Shown here: piece after piece, positions 17,548 through 28,425 of the stretch
Position numbering within the stretch: the stretch's first letter is position 1
Layout of the letters: each line of letters begins with the position of its first letter
Origin: Aporhodopirellula rubra
GTDB taxonomy: Bacteria; Planctomycetota; Planctomycetia; Pirellulales; Pirellulaceae
Length of the DNA: 64,000 bases
Direction of reading: 5' to 3'
Assembly: GCF_014192335.1 (NCBI RefSeq)
Contig: NZ_JACHXU010000001.1
Span: 248,001-312,000, forward strand
Notes under the pieces: model-generated
Database searches by the model: none
The model's input: only the letters and a program-made list of their open reading frames with translations
Told to the model about the DNA's origin: nothing
Made by a program: the position numbers and the translations under genes

Positions 17548-18775
17548 AATCGCTTCATCACCGGATGATGAACATCAGCGACCACTCAAAGGCAAGGAAG
17601 CCGACGTGGTTAAGTGGTTATGGTCGATCATATGGGGAACGAAACGCACCCGGCGTAGCAGTCGGAAGAGTGCGTCGTGGTCGCTGTTTCGTTGGTTCAC
17701 TCCTGGACTGACGATTACTGGCGTGCTCGCGGCAATCATGGCTGCGATCACGGGGCAAGTGAATTTGCCGTCGCTTGATTCGATGCGTGGTACCGAGCCT
17801 CCTGTATACGATGATCCGATTGCCTCCTCGGTCGCCACTTCTTCGCCGCTGCAACCGACCGGATTTTCGTCGCCTCGCGGAAATCCAGAGAGCGTCGCGT
17901 CGAGAAAAATCTCGCCCGTTGGGCTGCGTCCCACATCGTCGGTAAACGCGGCGGGGAAGTCACAAACGGCGATTCGTGTTGCGACGTTTAACATCAAAGT
18001 TTTTGGCGAGAAAAAGTCGAGCGACGCGGAAGTCATGCAGCGGTTGGCTGCCGTCTTTATGCAGTTCGATGTTGTCGCGGTTCAGGAAATTCGAGGAGAT
18101 CCCGACGTTCCGATTAACCGTTTGCTCGCCGAGATCACACGTCAGGGTGGTCGATACCGGGCCGTGCATGGTCCGCCGATTGGACGTACATCGCAGACGG
18201 AGTGTTACGGTTTCGTTTGGGATCAAGATCGCATTGATCTCGTTCCTCAGTCAGACTACATGATCGATGACAGCGCCGATCGCATGCACCGTGAACCAAT
18301 GGTGGCGAGTTTTCAAACACGCGTCGCGCCGGTTGATTCGCGGTCGCCGTTTCGTTTTACGATGATTAACGTCCACACCGATCCCGATTTGGTTCGCGGG
18401 GATACGGGCGACAACGAACTCAATGTGCTCGACGACGTCTTTCAGAGTGTTCGCAACTTTGAGTACGAAACCAATGGGGAAGAAGACTTCCTGTTGGTCG
18501 GCGATTTGAACGTGGACGTGGGGAAGCTCGCTGAACTGGGCCAAATTCCGGGTGTGGTTTCACTCGTTGGAGACGTGCCCACCAATACTCTGAAATCGAA
18601 GACCTACGATCACATCTTGATCGATTCGCGTGTGACGACGGAGTATCTCCGGCGGTCCGGTGTGTTGGATCTCGAGAGTTGGTTTGGGATCGATCAAGCC
18701 GGAGCGTTGAAGCTGAGTGATCACTTGCCGGTTTGGGCCGAGTTCAGTGTGTATGAATCGCCTCGGCAATTTTAA
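17528..18775 (+). CDS. membrane-anchored endonuclease/exonuclease/phosphatase (EEP) family protein
   Basis: The protein has 415 residues. One transmembrane segment (about residues 61-76) follows a basic region, so the enzyme domain should face the periplasm. The C-terminal domain is DNase I-like: VATFNIKVFG (Asn), VVAVQEIRG (metal-binding Glu), FLLVGDLNVDVG and terminal LSDHLPVWAEF (catalytic Asp-His). The substrate could be DNA, a phosphoinositide-like lipid or another phosphodiester. The start is uncertain: ATG 17528 lies in a hairpin, while GTG 17606 has AAGGAAG upstream and would give a protein beginning just before the membrane segment. It ends 22 bases from the convergent metallo-hydrolase gene. 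Confidence 0.82.
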   Translation: MDLTLSRIASSPDDEHQRPLKGKEADVVKWLWSIIWGTKRTRRSSRKSASWSLFRWFTPGLTITGVLAAIMAAITGQVNLPSLDSMRGTEPPVYDDPIASSVATSSPLQPTGFSSPRGNPESVASRKISPVGLRPTSSVNAAGKSQTAIRVATFNIKVFGEKKSSDAEVMQRLAAVFMQFDVVAVQEIRGDPDVPINRLLAEITRQGGRYRAVHGPPIGRTSQTECYGFVWDQDRIDLVPQSDYMIDDSADRMHREPMVASFQTRVAPVDSRSPFRFTMINVHTDPDLVRGDTGDNELNVLDDVFQSVRNFEYETNGEEDFLLVGDLNVDVGKLAELGQIPGVVSLVGDVPTNTLKSKTYDHILIDSRVTTEYLRRSGVLDLESWFGIDQAGALKLSDHLPVWAEFSVYESPRQF

Positions 18776-18797
18776 GCAGGTTGTCGATCGCGACGGG

Positions 18798-19640
18798 CTA
18801 CTGCGGCAACGGCAACCGCAGACCGTCATAGGCAAGGTACACGTTATCGGGCAGTTGCGGTTCGACGATTCCGTGATCCAAGTCATGGCAGATGTGCGTT
18901 AGATAGGCTGCCCGTGGTTGGACCTCGTTGATCACCTCGAGGGCTTCCTCGACGTTGAAATGCGTCGGGTGCGATTTGAATCGCAACGCGTCGATTACCA
19001 AGGTATCGACGCCTCGCAATCGCTCGATGGAGTCTGCGGGAATGTGGTTGGTGTCGGTACAGTATGCGAATCCGCCGATTCGGAACCCGAGGACGTTAAA
19101 GTGTGGCCCGTGTTGCATGGGGATTGGCGTGACTTCAACACCGAGCACCTCGAACGAATCATGTGTGATCTGTTCGAAGCTCAGTTGGGGTGCTGATCCG
19201 GGGTGAGTCGGTACGCGGTCACTGAACGCGTAGTCGTAGACCATGCGAATGCGAGCTTCGACGTGATGTTCGCAGTAGAGCGGCACCGCATGCCCCAGCC
19301 GAAAAGGGAACAAGCGTAGGTCGTCGAGTCCGTAAAGGTGGTCGACGTGTTCGTGCGTGAACAGCACCGCGTGGACGAGAGGGATCTTTTCGCGGAGCAA
19401 CTGCGTTCGAAGATCCGGAGGCGTGTCGACTAATAGATTGCCTTCGGGCAACCGGACGACAATCGCGCATCGGGTGCGGTTGTTGCGAGGGTCATCGCTG
19501 GTGCAGACGGCGCATTCGCATCCCAAGGAGGGGACGCCGACGCTCGTTCCCGTTCCCAGGAAAATGACCTCGGAGCCGGGCGGCGTGTTGGCGGACGGTG
19601 TCGATTCGGTGCGATTGGATGGACGAGTCATAGCGATCAA
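18798..19640 (-). CDS. PhnP-like MBL-fold metallo-hydrolase
   Basis: The protein has 280 residues and no signal peptide. It carries the metallo-beta-lactamase motif HEHVDH (96-101), later metal ligands (PMQHGPHF, YCTDTNH, YLTHICHD) and three N-terminal cysteines (41, 43, 46) like the extra zinc site of PhnP. PhnP hydrolyses cyclic ribose phosphates after C-P lyase. No phn genes are nearby, so a general cyclic phosphodiesterase role is more cautious. The MBL fold and PhnP-like subgroup are confident; the substrate is not. Confidence 0.85.
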   Translation of the reverse strand: MIAMTRPSNRTESTPSANTPPGSEVIFLGTGTSVGVPSLGCECAVCTSDDPRNNRTRCAIVVRLPEGNLLVDTPPDLRTQLLREKIPLVHAVLFTHEHVDHLYGLDDLRLFPFRLGHAVPLYCEHHVEARIRMVYDYAFSDRVPTHPGSAPQLSFEQITHDSFEVLGVEVTPIPMQHGPHFNVLGFRIGGFAYCTDTNHIPADSIERLRGVDTLVIDALRFKSHPTHFNVEEALEVINEVQPRAAYLTHICHDLDHGIVEPQLPDNVYLAYDGLRLPLPQ

Positions 19641-19688
19641 TCGTACCGGGCACTGTCCGATTCGACCACGCCGGGTCTGATAACGCGT

Positions 19689-20963
19689 TTAGACCAGCAA
19701 TTTGCGGTAGAGCTGGGCGGTGGATCGTGCCATTGCTACATCGCTAAAGCACTCGGTGTGGCGCGTGGCGGCGGCTTCCGCCATCGTTTCCCAGTCGTAC
19801 CGACCGGTCACGAGGGCTTCGATTTGGTCAGCGAGCGATTTGGGATCACGGGGCTCGGCCAATAGCCCTTCGACTCCGTGACGTACCGCTTCGGGGGTGC
19901 CTTCCACGCTCGTCGCGATTACGGGGACCGCAGCCGCCATGGCTTCAAGGACGACCATCGGCAAGCCTTCACCGAAGAGACTCGGCAAGACCATCGCGTC
20001 GAGTCGAGAGAGTTCCTCAGGGACGTTGTTGGTGAAGCCGAGCCATTCGATGTGAGGGCCGAGTTGTAGTTCGCTGATTTGGCGATCGATCTTGTTCCGG
20101 TACGCTTCGGTCTCAAACGGACCGATGCAACGAAGCTTGACTTTATTGCCGCGGTGGAGCAGGAGCGAGAGTGCTTCGAGAACGACTTCCAGGCCTTTTC
20201 GATTGCGCATCAATGCGATCATGCCGATTACCCATGTCTCACCGATCACGGGCCGGTCGGTTCGATCGGGGCGGATCGCGGGCACGCCGTTATGGACGAC
20301 GGTGACGCGGTTGGGTGAGTGGCCGGTACGAATCAGCTCCTCACGCAGGCTGTTGGAGACACAAGCAACGTGTGAGCAGTTGGCGAGTGAACGTTGTTCG
20401 ATCCACGAATTGATGCGGTTGCTGATCATCCGTTCGCAGTCTCGCGAAGCGGGGCTGTGGACGTGGTAAACCCACGGCACGCCCGTAAGGCGAGACGCCG
20501 CTGAGGCCAGCATCGCGGTGCGTGGTGTGTGTGCGTGCAGCAATTGGTAATTTTCGCTGCGGACGATTTCGGCGAGACGTTTGGATTGGAACAGGTCCCA
20601 TCGGCCACGCATTTTGACCCGGTATCCCCTGCCCCAATTTTCCCCAACGGGGAGATCGCATCGCTCGTCGAGCATGTCGGCAAAGCGACCGGGTTTGACG
20701 CATGCGAAATCGGCTTTCACACCTTCAAAAGGCAGGCAGCGACCGAGATGCGACTGCACGCGTTCGGCACCTGAAAAATGTTCGCCATTGACGACATGCA
20801 AAACCCGTACTGTTTGACGAGGTTGTTCGTTTGCGGCGCTGAGTGCGTTGGCGTCGTCGACGGTCGGACGGACCAGCATCCGGACGGTTGTTGGGCAGGA
20901 CTCATCGACCGGCGAAAGGGGAGTCGGTGCGGACGTAAAATCGCTCGGAAGGATCGGATTCAT
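19689..20963 (-). CDS. GT4 family glycosyltransferase
   Basis: The protein has 424 residues from the ATG at 20963; a GTG at 20993 is also in frame. The N-terminal half resembles glycosyltransferase family 4 acceptor domains (VLHVVNGEHFSGAERV). The C-terminal half has the GT4 donor motif GEGLPMVVLEAM with two glutamates seven residues apart, and ATSVEGTPEAVRHG. Such enzymes transfer a sugar from a nucleotide sugar onto a lipid or polysaccharide at the inner membrane face. It is divergent from the PMT-like membrane protein, with which it may share envelope glycan synthesis. Confidence 0.88.
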   Translation of the reverse strand: MNPILPSDFTSAPTPLSPVDESCPTTVRMLVRPTVDDANALSAANEQPRQTVRVLHVVNGEHFSGAERVQSHLGRCLPFEGVKADFACVKPGRFADMLDERCDLPVGENWGRGYRVKMRGRWDLFQSKRLAEIVRSENYQLLHAHTPRTAMLASAASRLTGVPWVYHVHSPASRDCERMISNRINSWIEQRSLANCSHVACVSNSLREELIRTGHSPNRVTVVHNGVPAIRPDRTDRPVIGETWVIGMIALMRNRKGLEVVLEALSLLLHRGNKVKLRCIGPFETEAYRNKIDRQISELQLGPHIEWLGFTNNVPEELSRLDAMVLPSLFGEGLPMVVLEAMAAAVPVIATSVEGTPEAVRHGVEGLLAEPRDPKSLADQIEALVTGRYDWETMAEAAATRHTECFSDVAMARSTAQLYRKLLV

Positions 20964-21273
20964 TTTTCGGTATCCAACTTGGGACGCGACCACATTGATG
21001 GTCCCGTACGCTGAAACGGGCTGCAGGGCTTCTGCTGGAAGCGTTGGTCATCCTGGATTGCCGAGTGCGGAAACTCACCTCTGCTCAAAGCGAAGATGGG
21101 AATCGATATCCGATCGTGGCGGTTGTAACGACGACACCGGGAGAGATGCTGTTAAGATACGCTCGCTTTCAATAAATCGGTCCCACGGATGGTGAATCGC
21201 GGTCGAGCCCGTCCGATCGATGTTCTGTCGTTTGTTACTGCTTTCACATCCTGTTGCACCAATCTTTTTCCAC

Positions 21274-22929
21274 ATGAATCCTCGTTCGGAAACATTCGCT
21301 GCGTCCTCGAACCGCCCTCGGTGGACGTGGGCAGTGATTGTTTTCTTGGTCGCGTTTACGTTGCGGTGGCCGTCGTGCGGCGAGAGTTTTTGGGTGGACG
21401 AGTTGCACACGGCATGGTGCGCGTTTGCGGATCTTTCCGGTGTGGGGCGACGCGCGGTCATCGGCAATCAACAGGGTGGGTATTTTTATGCCATGTACGC
21501 CTGGCGTCACCTGATGTCGGTCGGCGTGACGGAGGTTTATGGGGTGGAAGCCGCGATGCGTTCGACGAGTGTTTTGTTGACTGCGTTCTCGGCGGCAGGG
21601 TTGGTCTGGGGCGTGTCGCGTGTCAGCGGTAGCTTGATCGGTGGCGTGGCTGCGGGGCTCGCTCTGGCTCTCGAAAGCAACGCGATTTTCTTTGGTACCG
21701 AATTGCGTCCGTACGCCGCGGTTGTGTTTTTGTCCACGATTGTTCTCGGCCTTATGGCGAGCGTCATGGAAGAGAATCGAGAGCGAGTGGCTGATTGTGA
21801 CGATGCATCTCGTTCAAGAATCGGTTGGTTGGGTGCGTTGAAGCGAATCATGGTGCATGGGTTGGTGATGGTCGCCGCGGCGGTTCATGTAACGTCGTTG
21901 ACGGTTCTCGCGGTGCTGCTTTTGATTTTCGCGGTGATCGATTGGTGGAAGAATCGAGAGGATTCGAGTGCCAAATGGTCCGTGCTCATGATCAATGGAG
22001 CGGCGGGTGCGCTGTGGGTGTTGGTCGCAGTGGGATGGCTGCGCGAGCACGAGTCGCTCTGGCAAACGCGAAATGCGTGGACGTCGTTTGCGAATGCTCA
22101 GTCTTGGGGGCAACTTTGGCGAATGTGGCCGTGGGCTTCCTTGGTGATTTTGCCGCTCGTGGCAACGGGGCTTCAGCGACTGCGTGGTCGAGCGGTCGCG
22201 AGTTTGCGTTGCGATACCGTGGCCTCAAGGTTGATCGTGATTGCCGTATTAAGCGTGTTGATCGCGACGATCGCGTGTTTCGTATTGTCGTTGTGGGGAA
22301 GCATCGCGTTGTGGCATCGTCGCTATTTGGTTGCTTCGCTGCCGTTGCTGTGCGCGGCAATGGGGCTCGCGATCGGTTCCATGACGCGGTGGCAAAGGAA
22401 GACCACTGCGTTAGGCGTGAACGCGAACGCAGGTTTTGCGAGCATTGTCGCTGCGGGGTGTTTGCTGTTGATGGTCTATCAGCAGGGCACACTTGCGAGG
22501 TTGAGTCGCGGAGAGGTGCGATTGGCGCAGCGTGGCGAAGATTGGAAGTCCGCGGTCGAGTTCGCTGGGCGATCAGTATTGCCAGGCGATTCGGTATGGG
22601 TCGACGCGGGGTTGATCGAGCAGAACAGCCAGCCCACGATTGTCGATAATCCCGAGTTGGAAGAGTACCTGCGATATGTGACCGGGGGCCCTTACGCGCT
22701 CGGTGACCAAGTGCAGGCGATTGGTGTCGGGGATGGCGCGATCGAGGCATGGTTGATGCCGAGTGCCGAGAGGCCGAATGTCGATCCGGAGTCTGATATC
22801 GATGCAGGATCGAATCGACAGCCAGCCGCGTTGATTACCCGGCAAAGCTCAGCTCGGAGAGAGTCCCTGCCTCTCGGTGTTGAGAGGCATCGGTTTGGAC
22901 GAGTGACGGTATTAGTCCGTACGCGGTGA
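21274..22929 (+). CDS. PMT/ArnT-like multi-pass membrane glycosyltransferase
   Basis: The protein has 551 residues from the ATG at 21274; an in-frame ATG lies at 21220. Many hydrophobic segments fill residues 17-395. The first extracytoplasmic loop has an acidic WVDELHTAW motif, like the catalytic Asp-Glu of GT-C enzymes using polyprenyl-phosphate sugars. A soluble C-terminal region (after about 400) follows. It is divergent from the GT4 gene across about 310 bases. Transfer of a lipid-linked sugar onto an envelope acceptor is inferred; the acceptor is unknown. Confidence 0.72.
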   Translation: MNPRSETFAASSNRPRWTWAVIVFLVAFTLRWPSCGESFWVDELHTAWCAFADLSGVGRRAVIGNQQGGYFYAMYAWRHLMSVGVTEVYGVEAAMRSTSVLLTAFSAAGLVWGVSRVSGSLIGGVAAGLALALESNAIFFGTELRPYAAVVFLSTIVLGLMASVMEENRERVADCDDASRSRIGWLGALKRIMVHGLVMVAAAVHVTSLTVLAVLLLIFAVIDWWKNREDSSAKWSVLMINGAAGALWVLVAVGWLREHESLWQTRNAWTSFANAQSWGQLWRMWPWASLVILPLVATGLQRLRGRAVASLRCDTVASRLIVIAVLSVLIATIACFVLSLWGSIALWHRRYLVASLPLLCAAMGLAIGSMTRWQRKTTALGVNANAGFASIVAAGCLLLMVYQQGTLARLSRGEVRLAQRGEDWKSAVEFAGRSVLPGDSVWVDAGLIEQNSQPTIVDNPELEEYLRYVTGGPYALGDQVQAIGVGDGAIEAWLMPSAERPNVDPESDIDAGSNRQPAALITRQSSARRESLPLGVERHRFGRVTVLVRTR

Positions 22930-22989
22930 GTTGCGAAACGCCTTCGATTAGTGAGAGAGGAAGGCGGCGTTCGCTGGCGTGACGTTGCC

Positions 22990-23709
22990 TTAGAGGCGAC
23001 GTACTCGGATGTTTCGGTAGGAAACTTCGTCGCTATGATCTTGCAAACAGATGTGGCCGTTGGTTGCTTTGCCGAAGCCTTCCCATGAGCCGAACTTACT
23101 CTTCGCGACTCGAGCGTTCCAGTCATCGCTGCCTTTCACGAATTCGCTGTAAAGCACTCCGTTGAGTTCGATCTGGCACTTTTCGGGAGTGATCATGACA
23201 CGGAGGTGGTTCCATTGGCCAGCCGGTTTCGCGGCATCGGTTTCAGCAGGGTAAAGCTGATAGAGCCAACCGCATTTTTGAGGGTCGTGACCGCCGACGT
23301 GATCCTGAATCTGAATCTCAGGGCCGGTAAAGTACGGCGGTTGGTCGGTTTCCAGGACATGGAACATGACGCCGCTGTTGGCAGCGGGGGTGACTTTGAA
23401 ATCGAGTTCGAGTTCGAAGGCGTCAAACTTCTCACGAGTGATCAGGTTTTCGTTGCGTGCTTTGTCGCCCTGCTCTTTGCTCGAGATGCATGTCAACGCT
23501 CCATCTGCAACACGCCATCCCGTGGTCACGTCGTCGTGTTTGTATTCTCTCCAGGCGTCGAGGGAATTACCGTCAAAGAGTGTGATCCACGATGGTGAAT
23601 CGGTAGCGGTTTCTTGAGCCTGTGAAGGCGAGCACAGTTGGGTCGAGCCAACGAGTGCGAAGGCGTACAGCAAATGCAGCAAAGATGATGGGCGTGGAGG
23701 GAACAGCAT
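22990..23709 (-). CDS. DUF1080 (3-keto-disaccharide hydrolase-type) secreted protein
   Basis: The protein has 239 residues from the ATG at 23709, giving a signal peptide ending near PSQAQE. The core is a concanavalin-like beta-sandwich of the DUF1080 family: WITLFDGNSLDAW, AFELELDFKVTPAANSGVMFHV, GPEIQIQDHVGG, GQWNHLRVMI, and C-terminal ICLQDHSDEVSYRNIRVRRL. The family was renamed 3-keto-disaccharide hydrolase after characterised members, so a role in glycan degradation outside the cytoplasm is plausible. It is the last gene of a leftward run, 227 bases after DUF420. Confidence 0.88.
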   Translation of the reverse strand: MLFPPRPSSLLHLLYAFALVGSTQLCSPSQAQETATDSPSWITLFDGNSLDAWREYKHDDVTTGWRVADGALTCISSKEQGDKARNENLITREKFDAFELELDFKVTPAANSGVMFHVLETDQPPYFTGPEIQIQDHVGGHDPQKCGWLYQLYPAETDAAKPAGQWNHLRVMITPEKCQIELNGVLYSEFVKGSDDWNARVAKSKFGSWEGFGKATNGHICLQDHSDEVSYRNIRVRRL

Positions 23710-23936
23710 CGCGGATTCTCGTGAGGTAGGAAATGGGGCGGGAAATCTATTTAGCATTGGTCAGTGTAGTGACCCGCTCGTGTAAAGCAAATGCGATTGC
23801 CAATCGGTTGCGGTCGACACGCACGCTGTCGCTAAGTGCAGGTATTGTGGCTCTGTGTAGATGTCGCTAAACCCGCAAAGGTTACGCGTTCGGTCGGGCA
23901 TTTCCTGAAAAACATGCGAGCTAGGGACGTGTTGGA

Positions 23937-24389
23937 TTATGCGTAGAGCTGATACAGCATCAGGTAAACGAGCACGCCTGTTACCGAAACGTACATCCAA
24001 ACCGGGAAGGCGAACCGAACCCATTTTTTGTGCGCGACGATGCGACCGTTCTTGGCGAGAAAGATGGCTCGCATGGCGAGAAACGGGACCGCAATCGCCA
24101 GCAAAATGTGCGGGATCAGGATTGAGAAATAGGTGATCCGTGCCGCTTGCGGGGCATCGCTGGGGAACGACCGGTTCCACTGGCCCGTTGATTGAAACAA
24201 CGCCAATTTATGAAACAGATAGAATCCCAAGAACACGATGCTGAACAGGAAGGCGTTGAGCATCAACTTCTTGTGTTTCTTTGCTCGTCCGTTCTTGATG
24301 TTCCAGAGCCCCATCGCCAGTAAAACGGTAGCGGTGACGTTCAGTGCCGCGTTGAGGTGTGGTAGGTAGTTGGCGAGCGCGTCCCACAT
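23937..24389 (-). CDS. DUF420 four-helix membrane protein
   Basis: The protein has 150 residues from the ATG at 24389; an upstream in-frame ATG at 24482 adds a non-membrane extension that I reject. It has four hydrophobic helices with conserved LPHLNAALN, HKKLMLNAF, FSILIPHILLAI and KKWVRFAFPVWMYVSVTG. DUF420 (YozB/CtaM-like) proteins sit near cytochrome oxidase and SCO genes and are thought to help oxidase maturation. Here it follows SCO1 by about 170 bases on the same strand, consistent with that role. Confidence 0.85.
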   Translation of the reverse strand: MWDALANYLPHLNAALNVTATVLLAMGLWNIKNGRAKKHKKLMLNAFLFSIVFLGFYLFHKLALFQSTGQWNRSFPSDAPQAARITYFSILIPHILLAIAVPFLAMRAIFLAKNGRIVAHKKWVRFAFPVWMYVSVTGVLVYLMLYQLYA

Positions 24390-24558
24390 GGCTGATTTCC
24401 GCTGGGGTTTGAGAAAACGCCAATCGTAGCGGAATCTGGTAGAGGTTTCGATCCGGCACCTAGCCGCGAGATGTCGCTCCAACGGAGTGTTTTTCGCGAT
24501 GTGGTGGGGTCGCGAGGGCGCGCTGCGGCTACTCGCGGGCGATGGTGCTCAGGCGTCG

Positions 24559-25227
24559 CTAGCCTTCGAGCATTTCGGCGATGCGTTCTTGCAGTTTCGC
24601 GAACTGTTTCTTCTCCGGCCAGTTGTAGAAGCCTTCCACTTTGCCCTCGGAGTCGACCAGGACGAAGCGTTCGGTGTGAAATTGTTTGCTGACGGGTTGG
24701 CGGAAAATTTCAGCACCGATCCGTCTGATGTAGGTCAGGTCGCCGGTAAGGAACAGCCATTGGTTTTCATCGGCGCCGAATCTTGTCGAGTATTCTTGCA
24801 GTACTTCGGGTGTGTCGGTTTCGGGGTCGACTGAGATCGCGACGAACTTCACGCCCTGGTCTTTGAATTGTTCTTGGAGTTCTTGGATTTTCTGATTTTG
24901 CTGCACACAGATGCTGGGGCACGTGCTGAAGAAAAAGCTGACGACGTAGGGAGCGCCCTTGAGATCTTCGCTGCTGACTTTCTCGCCACTGCGTTCGATG
25001 AGCTCGAAGCGGCTGAGCCACTCTTCGTCTTCGGGCGGCTTGGTGGGAGAATCGTTTTCGATGTCTTCGGGTTTAAGCGACGCGTTGTCCGCGATCGCGT
25101 TGTCGTTGGTGTAGACGGTTTCGCCGGGGGCCGGACCTGCGGTCGATTTGGCTCGGAACTGGCGGACGGTCAATCCCGCGACAAATCCGGCCGCGAGGAT
25201 AAGGATGACGTTGAGTGTGGTTTTCAT
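24559..25227 (-). CDS. SCO1/SenC/PrrC copper chaperone-type thioredoxin-fold protein
   Basis: The protein has 222 residues with a single N-terminal membrane anchor (6-20) and an exported thioredoxin-like domain. The SCO copper-site residues are present: CPSIC (Cys103, Cys107) and His184 in FHTERFVL. SCO proteins deliver copper or electrons to the CuA centre of cytochrome oxidase. It lies 54 bases after the ABC-2 permease and ahead of DUF420, a common oxidase assembly grouping. No oxidase subunit gene is present in the window. Confidence 0.92.
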   Translation of the reverse strand: MKTTLNVILILAAGFVAGLTVRQFRAKSTAGPAPGETVYTNDNAIADNASLKPEDIENDSPTKPPEDEEWLSRFELIERSGEKVSSEDLKGAPYVVSFFFSTCPSICVQQNQKIQELQEQFKDQGVKFVAISVDPETDTPEVLQEYSTRFGADENQWLFLTGDLTYIRRIGAEIFRQPVSKQFHTERFVLVDSEGKVEGFYNWPEKKQFAKLQERIAEMLEG

Positions 25228-25281
25228 GATTGGTTTGTTTTCGTTGCGCGGGTTTGTGCGCCCGCAGGGAATGGCAACTTT

Positions 25282-26145
25282 CTATACCATCGTATCCGCG
25301 CGTCGACTGCCTCGCATCAAATACCAGGCGACCGCGACAGTGAGTCCCGTCGCGATGAGTGTGACGTTCCAGCACAACAGAGGGCTCGGTGCGAAACCGC
25401 CCGCGGACAGGTCCAGGTTTGGGTTGATCAAGCGTCGTAGTTCCACCATGGAATAGCTGAGCGGATTCGCTTGCATGACGCCCGCGAGTGCCCAGTTTGC
25501 CCAGTTGCCGTCGGGGCCGGGGCCGCTCAGGCTCCATGCGGGGATCGGGAAGAAAGTTCCGGCGAGTAGCCACATCGGCATCAGGCCTAGCATCATGATC
25601 GCGTGGAAGCCCTGGGTGCTCTCCATGGGCCAGGCGACGATCATTCCGAGTGCACACATTGCGATGGCGATCACGGCGAGCAGGAGCACCAGCATGGGAA
25701 ACGTTGTCGATAGCGTGGGTAGCGTTGCCGATCCGGTGATGGCGCCGACGATGTACACTAGCCCAAGAAACAGTAACGCCTGCACCCATGCGATCGCGCC
25801 GCCTCCGAGGACCTTGCCCAGCAGGACCGGGAATCGTCCGACCGGAGAGACCAGTACGGATTGCATGAAGCCTTCTCGTCGATCTTCGATGACGGAAATC
25901 GTGGCGAAAATTGCCGTGAACAGCACGATCAAGGCGACCGTGCCGGGCAGGAAGAACTGCATGAAGTTCTCGCCGCCCGAGGACGCGAACGAGCCGCTCA
26001 GTCCGGTCCCGAAAAGCAGCCAGAAGAGCAGCGGCTGAAGCACGGCGGCGGTGACGCGATTTCGTTGTCGGAAAAAGCGTGTCCATTCACGCCGGGCCAG
26101 CATCCATGCGGCGTTGAGTCGGGATGAAAGAGGCAGTTCGTTCAT
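25282..26145 (-). CDS. ABC-2 type transporter permease
   Basis: The protein has 287 residues. The N-terminal WMLARREWTRFFRQRNRV segment is typical of ABC-2 permeases; about six membrane helices follow, with FATISVIEDRREGFMQSVLVSPV as the conserved coupling region. The cognate ATPase is not adjacent: upstream is a short gap and then the groEL terminator. Co-orientation with SCO1 and DUF420 suggests a NosY/CcmB-like part in copper or haem handling, but export of something else is possible. Confidence 0.88.
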   Translation of the reverse strand: MNELPLSSRLNAAWMLARREWTRFFRQRNRVTAAVLQPLLFWLLFGTGLSGSFASSGGENFMQFFLPGTVALIVLFTAIFATISVIEDRREGFMQSVLVSPVGRFPVLLGKVLGGGAIAWVQALLFLGLVYIVGAITGSATLPTLSTTFPMLVLLLAVIAIAMCALGMIVAWPMESTQGFHAIMMLGLMPMWLLAGTFFPIPAWSLSGPGPDGNWANWALAGVMQANPLSYSMVELRRLINPNLDLSAGGFAPSPLLCWNVTLIATGLTVAVAWYLMRGSRRADTMV

Positions 26146-26340
26146 GATGAAAGGTCGGCGGAGTCGCTCGGTTTTGGTGTTCGCGATGATAGCGGCGTCG
26201 TTATTGAAAACATTATGTCGACCGCGCGGAAGTGTAAATGGACTTGGCCGGGATCCGTCGATGGTTCACTAACGCGAGGTGAGGTTGAGCGTTGATGGTG
26301 GTTGGAGGCTTGGCGGGGGGGGCGCGGTGATTTCGCCAAC

Positions 26341-26374
26341 AAAAAACCCCCTCGAAGATTTCGAGAGGGTTTTT
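26341..26374 (-). terminator. rho-independent terminator after groEL
   Basis: CTCGAA (26351-26356) pairs with TTCGAG (26360-26365) around a GAT loop, extended by CCC/GGG past one mismatch. A-rich and T-rich flanks make it potentially bidirectional. It lies 56 bases past the groEL stop on the minus strand. Confidence 0.88.
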
Positions 26375-26429
26375 CGTTTGGATGTTATTGGGTCAAGTTC
26401 ACGGCTGAGGTTTAGCCGCGAGACTTTGC

Positions 26430-28055
<1,626 letters not shown>

Positions 28056-28107
28056 CTAAAAGTGTGGAAAGGTTGAGAGTTTGTAAATTGAATGGCGTGA
28101 CGGGTTT

Positions 28108-28425
28108 CTAGCCGAGGACGGCAAGAACGTCGTCTTCACGCATGAGCAGGTATTCGACGTCGTCGATTTCGACGGTCTCGCCGGCGTAGCTGCTGAACAG
28201 GACGCGGTCGCCTGCGGTCAATTGGCTCGGGGCACGGGTGCCGTCATCGAGTTGTTTGCCGGTTCCGATCGCGATCACGGTGCCGCGAGCGGGCTTTTCT
28301 TTGGCCGAGTCGGGGAGCACGATTCCGCCAGCGGTGGTGCTTTCGCTTTCTTCACGCTGAACGACGATTCGTTCGCCAAGGGGTTGCAAACGAATTTTCG
28401 AAGCCTTCTTCGTGGCAGTTGCCAT
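28108..28425 (-). CDS. groES: co-chaperonin GroES (Cpn10)
   Basis: The protein has 105 residues. It shows LQPLGERIVVQ at the start, GGIVLPDSAKEKPARGTV forming the mobile loop and following strand, DRVLFSSYAGETVEIDDVEYLLMREDDVLAV at the end. It caps the GroEL ring. It is the first gene of a groES-groEL operon. I looked upstream for the CIRCE heat-shock operator and did not find it, so HrcA control is not supported. Confidence 0.97.
   Translation of the reverse strand: MATATKKASKIRLQPLGERIVVQREESESTTAGGIVLPDSAKEKPARGTVIAIGTGKQLDDGTRAPSQLTAGDRVLFSSYAGETVEIDDVEYLLMREDDVLAVLG

Noticed and set aside
18801-18821. CTGCGG...CCGCAG inverted repeat as a terminator between convergent genes
   Set aside because: It lies inside the coding end of the metallo-hydrolase gene and has no T run.
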